64,000 nt of DNA from Corythucha ciliata. Taxonomy: Eukaryota; Arthropoda; Insecta; Hemiptera; Tingidae. How positions within the stretch are numbered: position 1 is the stretch's first letter; every line of letters begins with the position of its first letter. Made by a program: the position numbers and the translations under genes. Below, piece after piece: positions 1 through 12,198 of the stretch. The stretch spans positions 46,183,189-46,247,188 of the forward strand of contig CM075938.1 in the NCBI GenBank assembly GCA_038030265.1, read 5' to 3'. The notes beneath the pieces are model-generated. The model was not told the origin of the DNA. It saw only the letters and a program-made list of their open reading frames with translations, and made no database searches.

Positions 1-312
1 CTGTGTGGATAAAAGAGTACAGATTTCGGAAAAACTCAACTCTGCCGGTTTTTTAGGGTCGCAGATGTCTCGAAGAAGAGCGTAAGCTTCATTGCCCATG
101 ACGGTAACTAAAATAGGGACTTTCTTTTCTTCACTGATAGCATTCATAACGAAAAATTGTTCTAGTCTCTCTTGATAAAGCGACCAGTCCTCGGAAACAT
201 CGAACTCCTTTAACAACGCCACGTTAGTCACACCGTTGGTCTCCTCCTTAGTTACAACGTCATCTGTCCTGACTGATGGTTCTCGAAAAATTCTTTTCTT
301 CCCGAGAACCAT
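1..312 (-). pseudogene. Ty3/gypsy gag N-terminus, cut by window edge
   Basis: A minus-strand reading frame opens at an ATG at 312 and stays open through all 104 codons to the window edge. It contains the segment LEQFFVMNAI followed by KVPILVTVMG, AYALLRD and PKKPAELSF, the pattern seen at the start of many arthropod Ty3/gypsy Gag proteins (a short lead, then an alpha-helical capsid region). Zinc knuckle and pol would lie beyond the left edge. No stop codon is seen in the visible part, so this copy could be intact. The match is from recollection of the family, not from a search. Confidence 0.65.
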
Positions 313-385
313 TCTACAGCTTAATTTTTAATCCTGTCGCCACTGAAATAACTTGACTTTTCTAGTTTACAGACAAAACCCGACT

Positions 386-524
386 GGGGCCTTATTCACT
401 AACTTTTTTCAACATTGTTTTTTTCAAAAATCATATGTTTCCGTTCAGTTTTCTTAATTTCATGAATGAGATTTTAATGTTTCTACCAAAGCAATGTTTC
501 AATCTCGTTAGAGAATAAGGCCCC
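386..524. mobile_element. MITE with GGGGCCTTATTC termini, 139 bp
   Basis: Eighteen-base terminal inverted repeats (386-403 and 507-524) differ at one position and read GGGGCCTTATTC(A/T)CTAAC from each end. There is no coding capacity between them. A copy of the same length with nearly the same ends lies at 63040-63178. No convincing target-site duplication was found, so the superfamily is not assigned. The element sits just upstream of the truncated Copia remnant. Confidence 0.6.
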
Positions 525-573
525 TGAACTTTTTATTATAAAATCCAAACATAAACATGTGTCATTTTAGAAA

Positions 574-2974
574 GATACTTCACAAAATTACACATATGTC
601 ATAACTTTCATCGACCATTATTCTCATTTCGCCATGTTGTACCCAATGAGTAAAAAGTCAGATGCCTTCGAGTTATTTAAACGTTTCGAAGCCCAAGTGA
701 CTTCCAAACTGGAGTCAAAAATTCACATGCTCCGATGTGACAATGGTGGGGAATTTACGTCAAAAAAATTCAAACAGTTTTGTTCGGAACGGGGAATTTC
801 TATCCATTATAATTGCCCTAGAACCCCTGAAAATAATGGTGTAGCAGAAAGATTTAATAGAACCCATATCGAAACCGCTAGAAGCTTGATTTTTGACTCA
901 TGAATAGACAAAACCTTTTGGAGTGAAGACATTCGAACAGCGAACTATCTGATAAACAGGCGTCTTACTACGACACTTCCGAAGGCAGTAACCCCAGCTG
1001 AAATTTGGTTCGGTCATAAGCCTGACTTAAAAAAAATCAAGATATTTGGTTGCGTTGCGTTCGTACATACTTCGAAAGAAAAATTGAAGGAACTGGACAA
1101 GCGCTGGGATGTTCATGCAATGCTTGGGTATGCTCCTAATGGTTATAGACTTTGGAATTTCAGTAGTAAAAAATTGATCGTAGCTCGTGACGTAGTTTTT
1201 GGTGAAACCCAAACAAGCGACTTCCCTACCGTAGAAAACGAAAGAAATAATTATGTTTTGTTATTCGATAACGATAGATCAAATGATGTCGAAGTAACAC
1301 GAAATACGCCACCAGAAATCCTCAGCCAATCAACAATCACAGAAGACCCATCAACCGGACCAAGGGAGGTAGAAGAGCAGGAATCGCAGGAACAAAACGA
1401 TCGTCCTCAAAGAGAATCTCGACGTCCTAATTGGTTAAATGATTATGAGACTTATTTTGGTTTAATGGAAGCAATGCTTTCAGGTGAAATTAGTGGGAAT
1501 GAACCAGGAACATATCAAGAAGCCATTGAAATCGGTAATGGCTGGAAGGAAGCAATTGATGATGAACTTGGAGCTCTTGAGAAAAATAAGACGTGGAAAA
1601 TTGTAGAAAAACCGAAAGGAGTTAAACTTATAGATTCAAGGTGGGTGTTTAAAGAAAAAGATGTTAATGATGGTAAAATAAAGCGTGCTCGATTGGTGGC
1701 ACGAGGATACCAGCAAGAAAATGTCACTGACGAATTGTATTCACCCGTAGCTAGAATGATCACATTTCGTACACTTCTATCTTTAGCTGTTCACAAGGGT
1801 TATCGTTTTAACCATTTCGATGTCAAATGTGCATTTCTATACGGTTCCCTTCCAGTACCAGTGTTTATGAAACCACCTGAAGGTTTGAGTGTTGAAAACA
1901 ACATGGTCTGCAAACTGGAAAAAGCGCTGTACGGACTTAAAGAAGCACCTCGAAGATGGAACGAAAGGTTACATTCAACCTGGACCAAATTTAGATTCAT
2001 TCGGTCAACTGCTGATCCATGTTTATACTTGAGAGGTAAAATTTATGTACTCGTGTATGTTGACGATTTTTGGGTTGTAGCTCCTGAAGAAAAAGACCTG
2101 TCGTATGTATTCAACATTCTCAAAGAAGAATACGAAATTAAAAATTTAACTAATTCAAAACAAATGAAATTTCTTGGAATTGAAATACGAGAAATATCTA
2201 CAGGACTTGTTTTGACTCAAACACAAGCAATCTATAAGTTAGTCGATATATTCCACTTGCAAGAAGCAAAATCCGTCTGGTTGCCAATAAAACCTAAACC
2301 AGGCTATGTGGAACCTGAGAAAGGTAGAGTATTAACTAATCAAAAAGCCTTACCATATCGACAATTAATAGGTGGTCTTATGTACATAATGCTTGGAACC
2401 CGACCAGACGTGTCATACGCTGTTCATTATTTTAGTACTTTTCAGGACAGCTTCACGGAAGAGCATTGGAAACAATTAAAACATGTTCTCAGATACTTGA
2501 AAGGAACAAGAGATGTTGGATTGCGTTACAAATAACAAACATCGGATATACTTCTTGGATTCTCTGATGCAGACTACGCAAACGACACAAGAGACAGGAA
2601 GAGCATTTCTGGGTTTCTTTTTAATCATTCGGGTCGGGAACACAGTCGTTTGGAGAACAAAGAAACAACCTATTGTCACACTTTCAAGCGCGGAAGCAGA
2701 ATTTGTCGCCTTGGCTGCTGCAGTTACGGAAGGAATCTTTTTAATCAAGTTGTTGGAAGAAATAGAAAATTCAAAAATCACTCCAGTTGCAATCAAAGAA
2801 GACAACCAGGTGTGCATGAAAATGGCAACAACCTTGGAAACTCGCCGGACAAAACATATTGATGTTGCTGACATGCTAACCAAAGCACTACCTCTTCCAC
2901 AATTTCAAAAATTATGTTCGATGCTTGGATTGCGCGCTGGATTCACCGTCGCTGAATCGTCAGTCTCCAGCTAG
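574..2974 (+). pseudogene. Copia (Ty1-type) pol remnant: integrase, RT, RNase H
   Basis: Integrase core: FIDHYS (first D, about 607-620), CDNGGEF (second D) and NNGVAER (catalytic E, about 838-850). Reverse transcriptase: LVARGYQQ near 1696 and the catalytic YVDD near 2057. RNase H: GFSDADYA near 2560, SSAEAEF, and RRTKH near 2840. The frame starting before 634 continues in phase to 2535 except for a TGA at 901-903. A TAA follows at 2533-2535, a frameshift falls near 2634, and the usual segment between KHIDV and ADMLTKAL is missing. Gag and protease are absent, so the copy is 5'-truncated close to the MITE at 386-524. It is a dead element, though with few lesions. Confidence 0.85.
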
Positions 2975-2980
2975 CAAAAT

Positions 2981-3240
2981 TGCGGGGGTGTGTTGTTGGA
3001 AACAATTTTGAATCAACACTTTCGCACATGATAATTGTTTTAAAAAAAATTAATAAAAAGTCATTCGGTTTTCTCTTTTCTTTGCAAAAGGTTTATTTTC
3101 CTATTGTCTAGAAATCCACTGCTTTTAACAGTTTGTGGCTTAAAAACCCCGAATTTCTAGCCAATAAGTTGCAATCGTGCACCTTATGGGTCAATTTTGG
3201 TCGTAAATTTAATTACTTTGATTAATTATTACGCCATGTT
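2981..3240 (+). mobile_element. Probable Copia 3' LTR start with polypurine tract
   Basis: Directly after the pol stop (2974) comes a purine-rich tract (GCGGGGGTG, 2982-2990). TGTTGGAAAC at 2994 is a typical start of a Copia LTR. The 3' boundary cannot be fixed because no 5' LTR is present for comparison; the end given is nominal. From about 3240 to 3817 I see no feature, only ordinary AT-rich DNA with a GC-rich patch at 3580-3650. Confidence 0.45.
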
Positions 3241-3817
3241 CGACGAGTATTAAAAATCACAGACGCACGCTTTCATGTTTATGGGGTTGATATCTGTCAA
3301 TAAAAAGCATTGGTAGAAGTACCTCTTATGGGTGAGAAAATATAGACCCCGGGATACCGTATTATTATAGGATAGTACACAACTGGCACACGTACCTTGA
3401 TAGGCTTTACTTACTAATCGGAGTGCGCTACCAGAAATCAACACAAGGACAAGGCAAAACGTTTCGGTTTCGTCGCTGACGATCCGTTATAGAGGCGTTT
3501 TGGCCGGAGAAGGATAAAACGAGCCCATCACAAATCCCGTTCCCAAGACCAAATGGGAAATCTCCCATTTTTCATGCAGCTTTTCGGGGGCCCATTTCTG
3601 AACGGGACCCGGGGCAGTCCGAAACCCCCCCCACCCCCGTCGTTCAGTACCGTCGTGAAGCGCACAAACCGAATGTGTCACGACACGTGGATTGACTAGT
3701 TATGGAACAAAAACTGTGAACCAGTACATACATTGCAGAATGACAAAAGTAAAGTTATCGGCCAATTAATGGAGCGGGCGTTAATATTATGTCGAATAGG
3801 AACATAATTTTTATAAT

Positions 3818-3945
3818 TAATGCATGCTATAAAACTGTAGCCGCAGGAGCCTACATTGTTTGACTTCCATCGTTGAGGTGCGCTAAAAACGAGGGAAGAC
3901 AGACAACGTATAGGCTCCTACGGCTGCAGTTTCATGCATGCATTA
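3818..3945. mobile_element. Fold-back MITE related to the one at 7360-7560
   Basis: Imperfect inverted repeats of about 35-40 bases face each other, reading TAATGCATGC, then a variable stretch, then CTGTAGCCGCAGGAGCCTAC on the left and its near-complement on the right. The interior motif GAGGGAAGAC followed by GACAACG also occurs inside 7360-7560, so the two elements are relatives. No coding capacity. Confidence 0.5.
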
Positions 3946-4374
3946 CCTACTAACCCTCTTAGTTTAAGCGATCACACTAACCATATCAACTTTTCTAATT
4001 TTTTTGCTCTGTTTACGTCTCGTATGTGTATAGCTGCTTCCAAAAGTCCATAAAAAATACTTGACTAATCTTGCAATTACTAATTGAGGCGTGAATGGTG
4101 AGTTTTATTTTGTCTGTGCAGAATAACGGGTAAACGTTTTCCCCTAAAGCAAGTAATTCGATAGGTTCATACTTGTCGTATTTCTAAAAACACCCCCTCC
4201 CCATACCATTTCTAATTTCTTTCATAAAGGATACAAAGAAATCATCAAGGATGAAAAACAAAACAAACTAGAAAATGTGAGAATAATCGCTATAGTATTA
4301 ATATAACGTCCTCAACTCATTTTGTAGTTTTCCCCCATTTGGAAATAAACAACCCTCTAGGGAATGCTACACTT

Positions 4375-4560
4375 GAAACAAAAACGAGAGGGAACGAGAG
4401 AAAAAATCCAACTCTTTTATTTGTTTTGAACGTTTCAAGGTAACCTTCGAAATGGACAAGAGAGAAAAGAAAGAGAGAGAGAGAATGAGAGAGACCGAGT
4501 GAGAAGTGATTAAATACGAGGGAAAGAGAGACAAAAAGTCACCAACGCGAATATAATTGA
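4375..4560. repeat. GA-rich simple sequence
   Basis: Purine-rich low-complexity stretch dominated by GAGA and GAAA runs (clearest at 4440-4535). It lies about 200 bp upstream of the putative start of JHBP gene A. GAGA tracts can occur in insect promoters, but nothing here shows function. Confidence 0.6.
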
Positions 4561-4639
4561 GTCGCGCGACGTCTTGACAATGCCAAAAAAAATCCTCCCA
4601 CCCCCTATTACAGCCCTACCCTTCTAGGATAACTGACTC

Positions 4640-4680
4640 TATATGTATAAGGCAGGTGTCCTATGTCAATCCAATCAGAC
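4640..4680 (+). promoter_or_regulatory. Possible core promoter of JHBP gene A
   Basis: A TATA-like element (TATATGTATAAGG, about 4640-4652) is followed some 25-30 bases later by an initiator-like TCAGAC at 4675-4680. This leaves a 5' untranslated leader of roughly 45 bases before the ATG at 4723. Spacing is right for a Pol II TATA/Inr promoter, but the call rests on motif and position only. Confidence 0.35.
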
Positions 4681-4722
4681 CATGTAAAGGAGTTGAAGGG
4701 TTCATTATCAAGAAAATTTAAA

Positions 4723-7700
4723 ATGTTTGCTCAGGTGATACAGCTTGGATTGGTTTTCGCCGGTGTCACGAATGGGGTCAGATTGCGTGAGTATGTTTTA
4801 TAATTTTTCGGAAAAACCTTACTTTACTAAGCCCTGGTCAATAGAAGCGATATTGAATCGCAGCCAATGGAATGTAACATTTTCTCTCTTATTGTTATTG
4901 TTAGTTACGCCGTGAAAATAGCTTCTTATGGCCGGGGTTTAACCGTTTAAGAGCATTTGTATACATTATTTAAGTTAATGTTGGTAGTAAGGTAATTTTC
5001 ACTCAAACAATGCCGCCTATATCCTTAGAATTGTTTACAAAGTTACTGGGGGCCCCACTGTTACGCCCGGACCCCAACGGTCGCTCCCTAGGATGGTCGC
5101 TCACACCGAAGCTATACATTTGTAACGTTTTCTGCTGTAAAGCAGTTCATCATTTCTATACTTGTCTTCTCCATTTACATAATTATGTTTTGATTCAGTG
5201 ATAAAAGGGCGAGTGGAAATGAACGGCTCTATGGCAGATTTTTTGCAAAAATGGAATTTTTTTTTAGCAGGGACGACTAACATTTTTGTCGTGTCCTCGT
5301 CAATGAATGGGAAACGTACGAGTGACGAAGTGACCGTGTAGACGAGTAGAAGTGAGCACTATAAGAAACTTATGGCCGCTGTGCCCACCATTGGGGGCAG
5401 CGACCGTTTTTGCTCGTGAAATGAAAAAGTCGCGGCATTTATCGCTCGTTTGCACCATGAATTTCTCACGGGAACTGTATAGCGTTCTGCACGCCTCTAT
5501 ATGCATTTACATAAGCGTCTCTCAAACCAACGAGAATTCGCAGGCGGCAAAGCTTCGCGTCTTAAAAATCAGATGTCTCTACCTAAAAATCGTCAAATTT
5601 AGTCGCCGCAAAATTTACGGCTGATTCGCGTTGGTTTGAGAGACGCTTTATTTTCATGTATCATAGGGAAAGGAAGTGCATATTGTGTTGTGTTCATGAA
5701 TAAAATCGAGTCCAAGCTGATACTGTGTAACACAACCTCAGAATGGTTGAAAAAAGTGGGTTTGTGCATGCCAGTCTGCCCGCCTGTCGCTTTTTCCCAG
5801 AGAAATTGCATGAAAATGCAAACCTGGCCATTTTTTACTGTATTACGGCTGCAATGACCACGGGGGTCTCGGTTGGAACAAAATACAAGTACATATCAAC
5901 TATAATTCACGGATGAAATCCTTTATTAATCAATACATTCATTAATTAATTCATATATATACATTGTAGTAATTGAGACAAACAGTTCTGAAAATGATCG
6001 TTGACATCACGACCGGATTAGAATTGTTTTATAATTAGTCGCGTGTAAACTTACTTGAAGTCCCCAAACCTGCGACGTATGTACGAGCGGCAGGGGGCCG
6101 CCGAGAAGGCCATTTTTTGTGTTTGCGTTGCTTCAACATTCAGTATTCGATATTTTCTCGGACCGGTGTCGAGGCAAAAGAAATCCTTGACGAATAAATA
6201 GAAAACTAAGTTTTGCTGAAATCTTGAATTTTCCAGAAATCTAACATCTATTGAGTTCGTTGAAACGCAATTTCGCGGGCTTGACTCTTTTAAAAAGCTT
6301 AATTTAAAATAGCTAAATTAAGCTTAATTTAAAAAGCTTAAGCCCTCGCGGTTCTTATCAGTCCGGGTGAGCCGGGTCCTCCCTGACTCGGTTTTGCTTG
6401 GTCGGGCGGAGCGCCGGGGGCGGGGATCGTACAGCCGTGGAACCTCCGTTCCCGGTGTGGGGCGGTTCATCGGCTCCGTACTCGGCTCAATTGCCGGGCT
6501 GATGAGACCCTGGTAGCTGAAGGTCTGAGGTCGAAACGGAGACTGGTGCAATTTTTCTTAATTAGGGAGTTTGGCTCCTGCTAAGCCCAAATGATGTGGA
6601 ATTGGACCGTTCAAACCCAAATTTTGAAGATCAATAATTGTTTATATATAAAAAATATAAAAACAACAATTTCTCGTGTTCTCGTGTTTTGCGGGCTTGA
6701 ATCTTTCAAAAAGGTAAAGTTTGAAGCTTATCTCGCTCAAAGGCAAAATGTTGCGGGTTTGGATCATACGAATTCCAATTTGAAGGTTTTCAAGGGGGAA
6801 AAAACGTGGGCTTAGCTCCCTCAAAATGTCAAATTGTGAAGTTTGGCACAAATGTTGAGGATGTGAAACCTTTCAAACCCATTTTTGAAGGATTTCCGTT
6901 CCTCAGCAATCATGGATGGCTCTTTCAGAAAAATACGCAGCTCTGGCTCTTTAAAAATTCAATTTCGCGCGTTCTGCTCATTAAAAAACAAAATAATTTC
7001 ACGTGCTTGACTCTTTCAAAAAGTTAAATTTTGAAGCTTGTTTTAACTGAAGGCGAAATTTCACGGATTTGGACCATTCAAATCCAATTTGAAGGACTTG
7101 AAGAAAAAATTTGAGGGGTTGGTTCACTCATGGTGGATTTGACCACGTCGGCTTAGGTCTGGACTTGAATGCCGAACCCTGTTTACATAAAATGCAACGC
7201 ATTTATTTCTTCAAGTCTGCCTCACATCGCAGGCGGACCCACACCAATCGGGGCCCGGGGCGGAAATTTCTATGAGGCCGCTTAGTCTTTAAATAAACAG
7301 GAAATAATTAGGTTTTAAATTGCTAGTAGAAGGGCTTATGATACGAGGGTTAGTAGGTAGACGCTACTTATCAATTATGCCGTAGGATCCTACGTTGTCG
7401 TCGAGATGCGTCAGTTTCAGTTGGGATACCAAACGCTGGAGATCGCGAGCAGTTGAAACCGGTCCGTCAATGACGCACCTCGGCGAGGGAAGACTGACAA
7501 CGGCTATGATTTTTTTGAATGCACTAAATAATTAGGTGTTTATAATTGATAAGTAGCGTCAAATTATTAGTTTTCCCTTAATTTCCACATCCGATCCGCC
7601 AATAAGCGTTCATGCCCAATTAAAGCTGCAAATTGGTGATTTTATAAATTTTTATCCGCGAGTGAGCACTTTTTGTAAGTTTTACCCCCTAATTAGTAAT

Positions 7701-10583
7701 TTTCTAAATTTTGGCTGCGAGTAAAGTTCATTCCAATTTATAGCCGTGAACTATAGCGATTTGTTCCTCACCTATATTGCCGTGAATTTGCGTGTTTTCT
7801 CAATTATAGCCACAAAGTAGCCTTCAAAGAAGCTGCAAACTGGCTCACTTTCAATAACAGCCGAAAATGGAATAATTATAGCCGCGAACTAGCAATTCCT
7901 CTCAATAATTTTTTGCGAAGTATCGTTTTAACTCATGAATTAGCGATTTTTACCAACTTTAGCCACTGCGAGTACCTCAATTTTTGCTGAAAATTAGCGA
8001 TCTTTCACCCTTACAGGCCTCCTCCCAAGCTCATCAGCTCCCAACCACAACGAAGCTCCAACCCTCAAAAAAGCTCCAAACCACAATAAGGCTCCAAACT
8101 ATACAGCAACTTACCAAACAAAAAAGGTTCTAAACCACTGTAAAAACTCCAACCACAATAATTGACCTACAATCACAGTAAAGCTCTGACCAACCAAAGC
8201 AAAGCTCCAACCACAGCAAATCCCTAGGCCACAGCTAAGCCTCTGACCACAGCGGAACTCAAGATCACAGCAAGGCTTTAAACCACGGCTAAGCCCCAAA
8301 CCACATTAAATCTTTAGCCACAGCATAGATAGAGCTTAGGCCACCGTGGAGCGATCCTTTTTTCTTGTCTTCCCTTCCTTAATTTCCAAAATTCGGGAAC
8401 CCAATTAAAGGGACCAGGAGTGGCAGACCTCTTCCTCTCGGGTGTCAGCCTGTTAAGCTATTTTTATTCCAATATTTGGGTGCGTTTCACACACATTTCT
8501 CGTATCTGATTTACTTCCTCTTCAATAGCATGAACTAGTGCTCATCTATAGTCTTCTTTGGAGTCTGCAGTAAATCTCTAATTATAAGTCCTTAGTCTTA
8601 GTGCTGTATTTTAACAGATCTCGAGGTTGGTGTGACCGTTTGTCACAGCACAGCTAGTTGTGTGTAAAAATGTCAGAGGAAAGGAAAAATATTTTAAAAA
8701 ATTAAATAGCTAATAATATTCACTATTGGTGTACTTCAAGGGGAGAGGCTATTGGGACTCATTTTAGCTTCTCACTCAGAATGAGCTCGGTAAGGTGGGA
8801 GGAAGGGGTCATGTTCCGAAATTTTAGATAATAGAGAAGTGACAAGACTTCGAATGTTTGGGAGTTTGGGCAAGAATGAGCCCATTATTTCAAGGTCTCA
8901 GGCGTTTATTTCAGCATTTGGCTTTTCGACTTTTATCAGCTCATGAGCTCATTCATTCTTTGTGTATTAATCTTATTTGAGTCCATGTTGTGAAAGTGAT
9001 TTTATCGTTCTTTCCTTTTTTCATTCATGCTTGCTATTATTATACTGTAAATACTATTTGTTTTATAACATCACTTGAACTTAACTTTCCCTATGGCTCT
9101 CATTTGATTACAGCGTCGTACGTGAAGACCTGCTCGAGGAATGATCCGAAAATTAGCCAGTGTGCCCTGAGAAATGCAAAAGAAATTGTTCCATACTTGA
9201 TTCCAGGTAAAAACATAAAAAGCAACTTCCTTTCTTTCCAGTAACAAAACAATGGATTAAAAACAATTTTTCAACAGGTGATCCCAGTATAAGGCTTCCG
9301 CCGTTGGATCCGTTGATCTTGGATAAAGTTGAAATCCACCCTTCTCGAGGAACAGGCTCTGTAGACATACGTCTCTCTTGTTACAAATGTCACGTTCATG
9401 GACTCAGCCAATCTCGGATTCGTGACATTAAGTAAGTTGATTTGAATTTCGCCAATGGAAAAAAGGAAACTAAATTCACTTTTGGTTTTTCTAGGATAGA
9501 TCTACACAGGCGACACATTGATATCCGTCTCAATATACCTCGATTGATGGTGACCGGTAAATACGATGTCGTTGGGAAAGTATTGCTTTTCCCCATAACA
9601 GGCAAAGGAGTTTCAAATATCACTTTGAGTAAGTAATCGTTCCCTGGACTAGACTAATAACTATTCTTTTACTCCTTATCAGTACAAGCCTCTTTGAAGT
9701 TATATTTAATTTTAATTTTGTCCTCTTTTTTTTTCTAGCTGATCTTGAAGTAGAAGCCGGACTGGACTGGAAGCTGCTCAAAAGAAAGAAAGAGGAATAC
9801 GGGCAATTCATCAAACATAAAGTGTCTTTTACGGCGTCAGGCCTTAGAATCTACCTTTCGAACCTCTTCAATGGCGACAAATTACTAGGTTCGTTACGTT
9901 CAATTTAGTCAATCATATTAAGATGGACGACAAAGATATTTGCGTGCGAAGTTCAAAAATAACGCACGGAAGATTAAGACTTCTACCTTCGACGCCATGT
10001 ACAATTGAATGAACTTGAGAACTTCCTAAAAAGAACGATCCCAAGGGGGACGAGGGGGGGAGAAAACCCTGTCACTCATCCGTATGAGTGATTCTTTGTT
10101 TACTGTCCAATGACCGAATCTGATCCTTGAATTATATTAATTGCGATATTTCAGTTCATTTTCGTTCAATCGGACATGATAAGCTATTTGAATTTTCACT
10201 TTCGACAATCTAAAAGGATAACATTAACTGAAAATTTACACGCAGTAATCTGACATTAGACAACGTGCAGTAGATGAGCCAATTACAGTACATGTGGCGG
10301 AGCTTAGTGCCTGTATCAGTCACGCAAAATCGATTCGTTCCCACCTAATCGCAATAACAAAACAAAGAAAGAAGAAAAAAAACAAAACAATAATAAGAAA
10401 AATTAATGACATTTTTTTCTCTTCTTAGGAGACAACATGAACATGATTCTAAACGACAACTGGAGGGAGGTATTGAAGGATTTGAGGCCATCCATCTCAG
10501 ACACCGTCGGTCAAATTATTAGGATAACTCTGAATCAGATCTTCGACATTATACCATACTCACAGTTTTTCCCCGATACGTGA
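4723..10583 (+). CDS. Takeout/JHBP-family secreted lipid-binding protein (gene A)
   Basis: Six exons: 4723-4786, 9114-9206, 9278-9431, 9495-9628, 9739-9888 and 10429-10583, each with GT-AG introns (phases 1,1,2,1,1). They sum to 750 nt, 249 aa plus stop, the usual size for the family. Exon 1 encodes a signal peptide (MFAQVIQLGLVFAGVTNG). Exon 2 has the paired cysteines typical of JHBP/takeout proteins (TCSRNDP then SQC). Exons 5-6 carry the conserved end LSNLFNGDKLL-GDNMN followed by LNDNWREV. Family members carry juvenile hormone or other hydrophobic ligands in haemolymph, or affect feeding behaviour; the ligand here is unknown. An AATAAA at 10883-10888 may be the poly(A) signal. Intron 1 (4.3 kb) is full of repeats. 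Diverged from B and C, and on the opposite strand. Confidence 0.85.
5513..5649. mobile_element. MITE in intron 1 of JHBP gene A
   Basis: Terminal inverted repeats of about 25 bases read AAGCGTCTCTCAAACCAACG at the left end (from 5513) and its complement at the right end (to 5648), with one or two mismatches further in. The 137-bp element has no open frame of note. Confidence 0.6.
6230..7115. repeat. Degenerate tandem repeat, TTTCGCGGGCTTGACTCTTTCAAA type
   Basis: A phrase of about 50-70 bases recurs with heavy divergence: a TTTCGCGGGCTTGA-like segment, then CTCTTTCAAAAAG, then TTTGAAGC. A GC-rich block interrupts it at 6350-6560. A related phrase set recurs at 11150-11570. It lies in intron 1 of gene A and has no coding signal. 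Confidence 0.45.
7360..7560. mobile_element. MITE with GACGCTACTTATCAATTAT termini
   Basis: Perfect 19-base terminal inverted repeats at 7360-7378 and 7542-7560; total length 201 bp. Interior motifs (GTAGGATCCTACGTTG, GAGGGAAGACTGACAACG) are shared with 3818-3945. No clear target duplication. In intron 1 of gene A. Confidence 0.65.
7600..7995. repeat. Degenerate tandem repeat, TAGCCGCGAATTAGCGATTTT type
   Basis: A unit of about 30 bases (AATTTTAGCCGCGAA, then TTAGC, then a T-rich stretch) recurs with strong divergence. The same unit type reappears at 60350-60560, over 50 kb away. No gene signal. Confidence 0.45.
8029..8340. repeat. Degenerate tandem repeat, CCAAACCACAGCAAAGCTC type
   Basis: About fifteen diverged copies of a unit of roughly 19-20 bases. 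The same family recurs at 44030-44345. In intron 1 of gene A; the open frame on the minus strand here is a by-product of the repeat. Confidence 0.6.
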
Positions 10584-11150
10584 AAATTGAACTTTTAAAC
10601 GCGTTCCGTTAGGCTAGGAAAACCATGTTAATTTTGTAAATGTTTATAAATAATTTAAGGATGTAAATAGTGTACAAAGCCGTAATTGTTGTTATAGACG
10701 AATAGTTTAAGAATTTCGTTCCTTTGGATATTATAGCGCGCTTTCCCAATACAGATAGTTTCACGTGTACTGTACCTGTATGTTTTAAAAAATATGAGTC
10801 CGTGCCTATTTTATCCTAGCCTCTGTGTCCTTGGTTTACCATTGCGACCCTTGAATAACCAAGTGTAATACTAGACATGTCCAATAAAGAGCTGAATACG
10901 CTTCAGCGAAGTAGTATACAAGCATCGTACTCGTACTATGCAACAACCGCTAAAAGTAACCGGGCTGCAACCCCCATCCCCCAAACTGAACGGAAAATAA
11001 ATTTGCCTCGAATCTTAGAGTCATAAAATTTGGGGTTTGATGGAGCTAAATCTACAAAATTGTTTAGTAAAATTCAGGGGCGGATTTAAGGTGACATGTT
11101 TAGAGGGGCTTAGCCCTGAGCTCATGATCCCCCCCCCCTCTCGTAGATCA
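10584..11150 (+). other. 3' flank of JHBP gene A
   Basis: AT-rich sequence following the stop codon, with an AATAAA at 10883-10888. The rest to about 11150 shows no recognisable feature apart from a C-rich run near 11130. Confidence 0.35.
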
Positions 11151-11570
11151 AGTCAAATTCCAAATTTTGTGGATTTTTGCTCTCAGAACGAGTTTCAAAG
11201 GTTTTCCTAGCTCAAAACGACAATGTCACAGAATTGACTGCCTAAAAAGCCAATTTGCACCGGGTGTACTCTTCATGAATTCAATTCCGCTCATTAGACA
11301 CTTTCAATATCCAAAAACCCAATTTCGCGGTTTTGGCTACTTCAATAGGAAAATTTGCCGGTTTGGCACTTTTTGAGAACTTTGTCGGATTTCGTAGGTC
11401 AGAGACCAATTTCGTGGGGCTGGCTCCCTTAAGACAAGCCAATTCAACGGGATTTCACACCTTTTAAAAAATAAATGAGCGTACTGGCTCATTTTAACGA
11501 GAAATTTCATGGCTCTGGCTGTTTTTAAAAACAAAAAATCGCAGGGCCCAGACGCGGATCCAAGATTTAT
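11150..11570. repeat. Degenerate repeat related to 6230-7115
   Basis: Phrases such as AATTTCGCGGTTTTGGCTACTT and AAAATTTGCCGGTTTGGC recur at intervals of about 45-60 bases. They resemble the repeat in intron 1 of gene A. Non-coding. Confidence 0.4.
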
Positions 11571-11639
11571 TCAAGGGAGAGGCTCATGAAATTGTGTCCT
11601 TCGCTCAAATAAAAATTTCTTGCTGTCAATTCACTGCCT

Positions 11640-12151
11640 ATTTTCACCTTAAGACGCCTTAAAAATTGCCGAACTGGCAATTACCGCTCTAAAAAAAAAG
11701 CCCAATGGACTTCACGCGGTCTAAAAGTGGCTAGACTGACGGTTCGTGCAGCCCTGAAAATGCATGAAATGATCATGAATCCCGCTGTGAAACTGGCTAA
11801 ATCTTCCATCCACGAGCTATAACTAGCTCAAACTAGTGATTCCCGCTCTAAAAGTGAACAAGCTGACGTAACGCGCTCTAAAAATGGGCAAATTAACAAT
11901 TGACTCTCCGCTAATCCCTAAACAGGCCCCCCGCTAAATATTCCACAACCATTTATGTGTCAAGAATGCCCAAACTGACCATTCTGGCGTTGACTTGACG
12001 GGCTAATTGCGTCGCAAAACTGACGATTCATGCTCTGAAAATATCACACTTGCTATTCACTCTCCGTAAATGACTATACTGACAATTTGCGCTCTAGAAA
12101 TGGCAAGCTGACCATTCGCACCCCATAAATGGCGTGACGGACTATTCGCAC

Positions 12152-12198
<47 letters not shown>

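Noticed and set aside
5010..5857. Several 60-90 codon frames in intron 1 of gene A
   Set aside because: They overlap a MITE and lack domains, start context or repetition in other copies.
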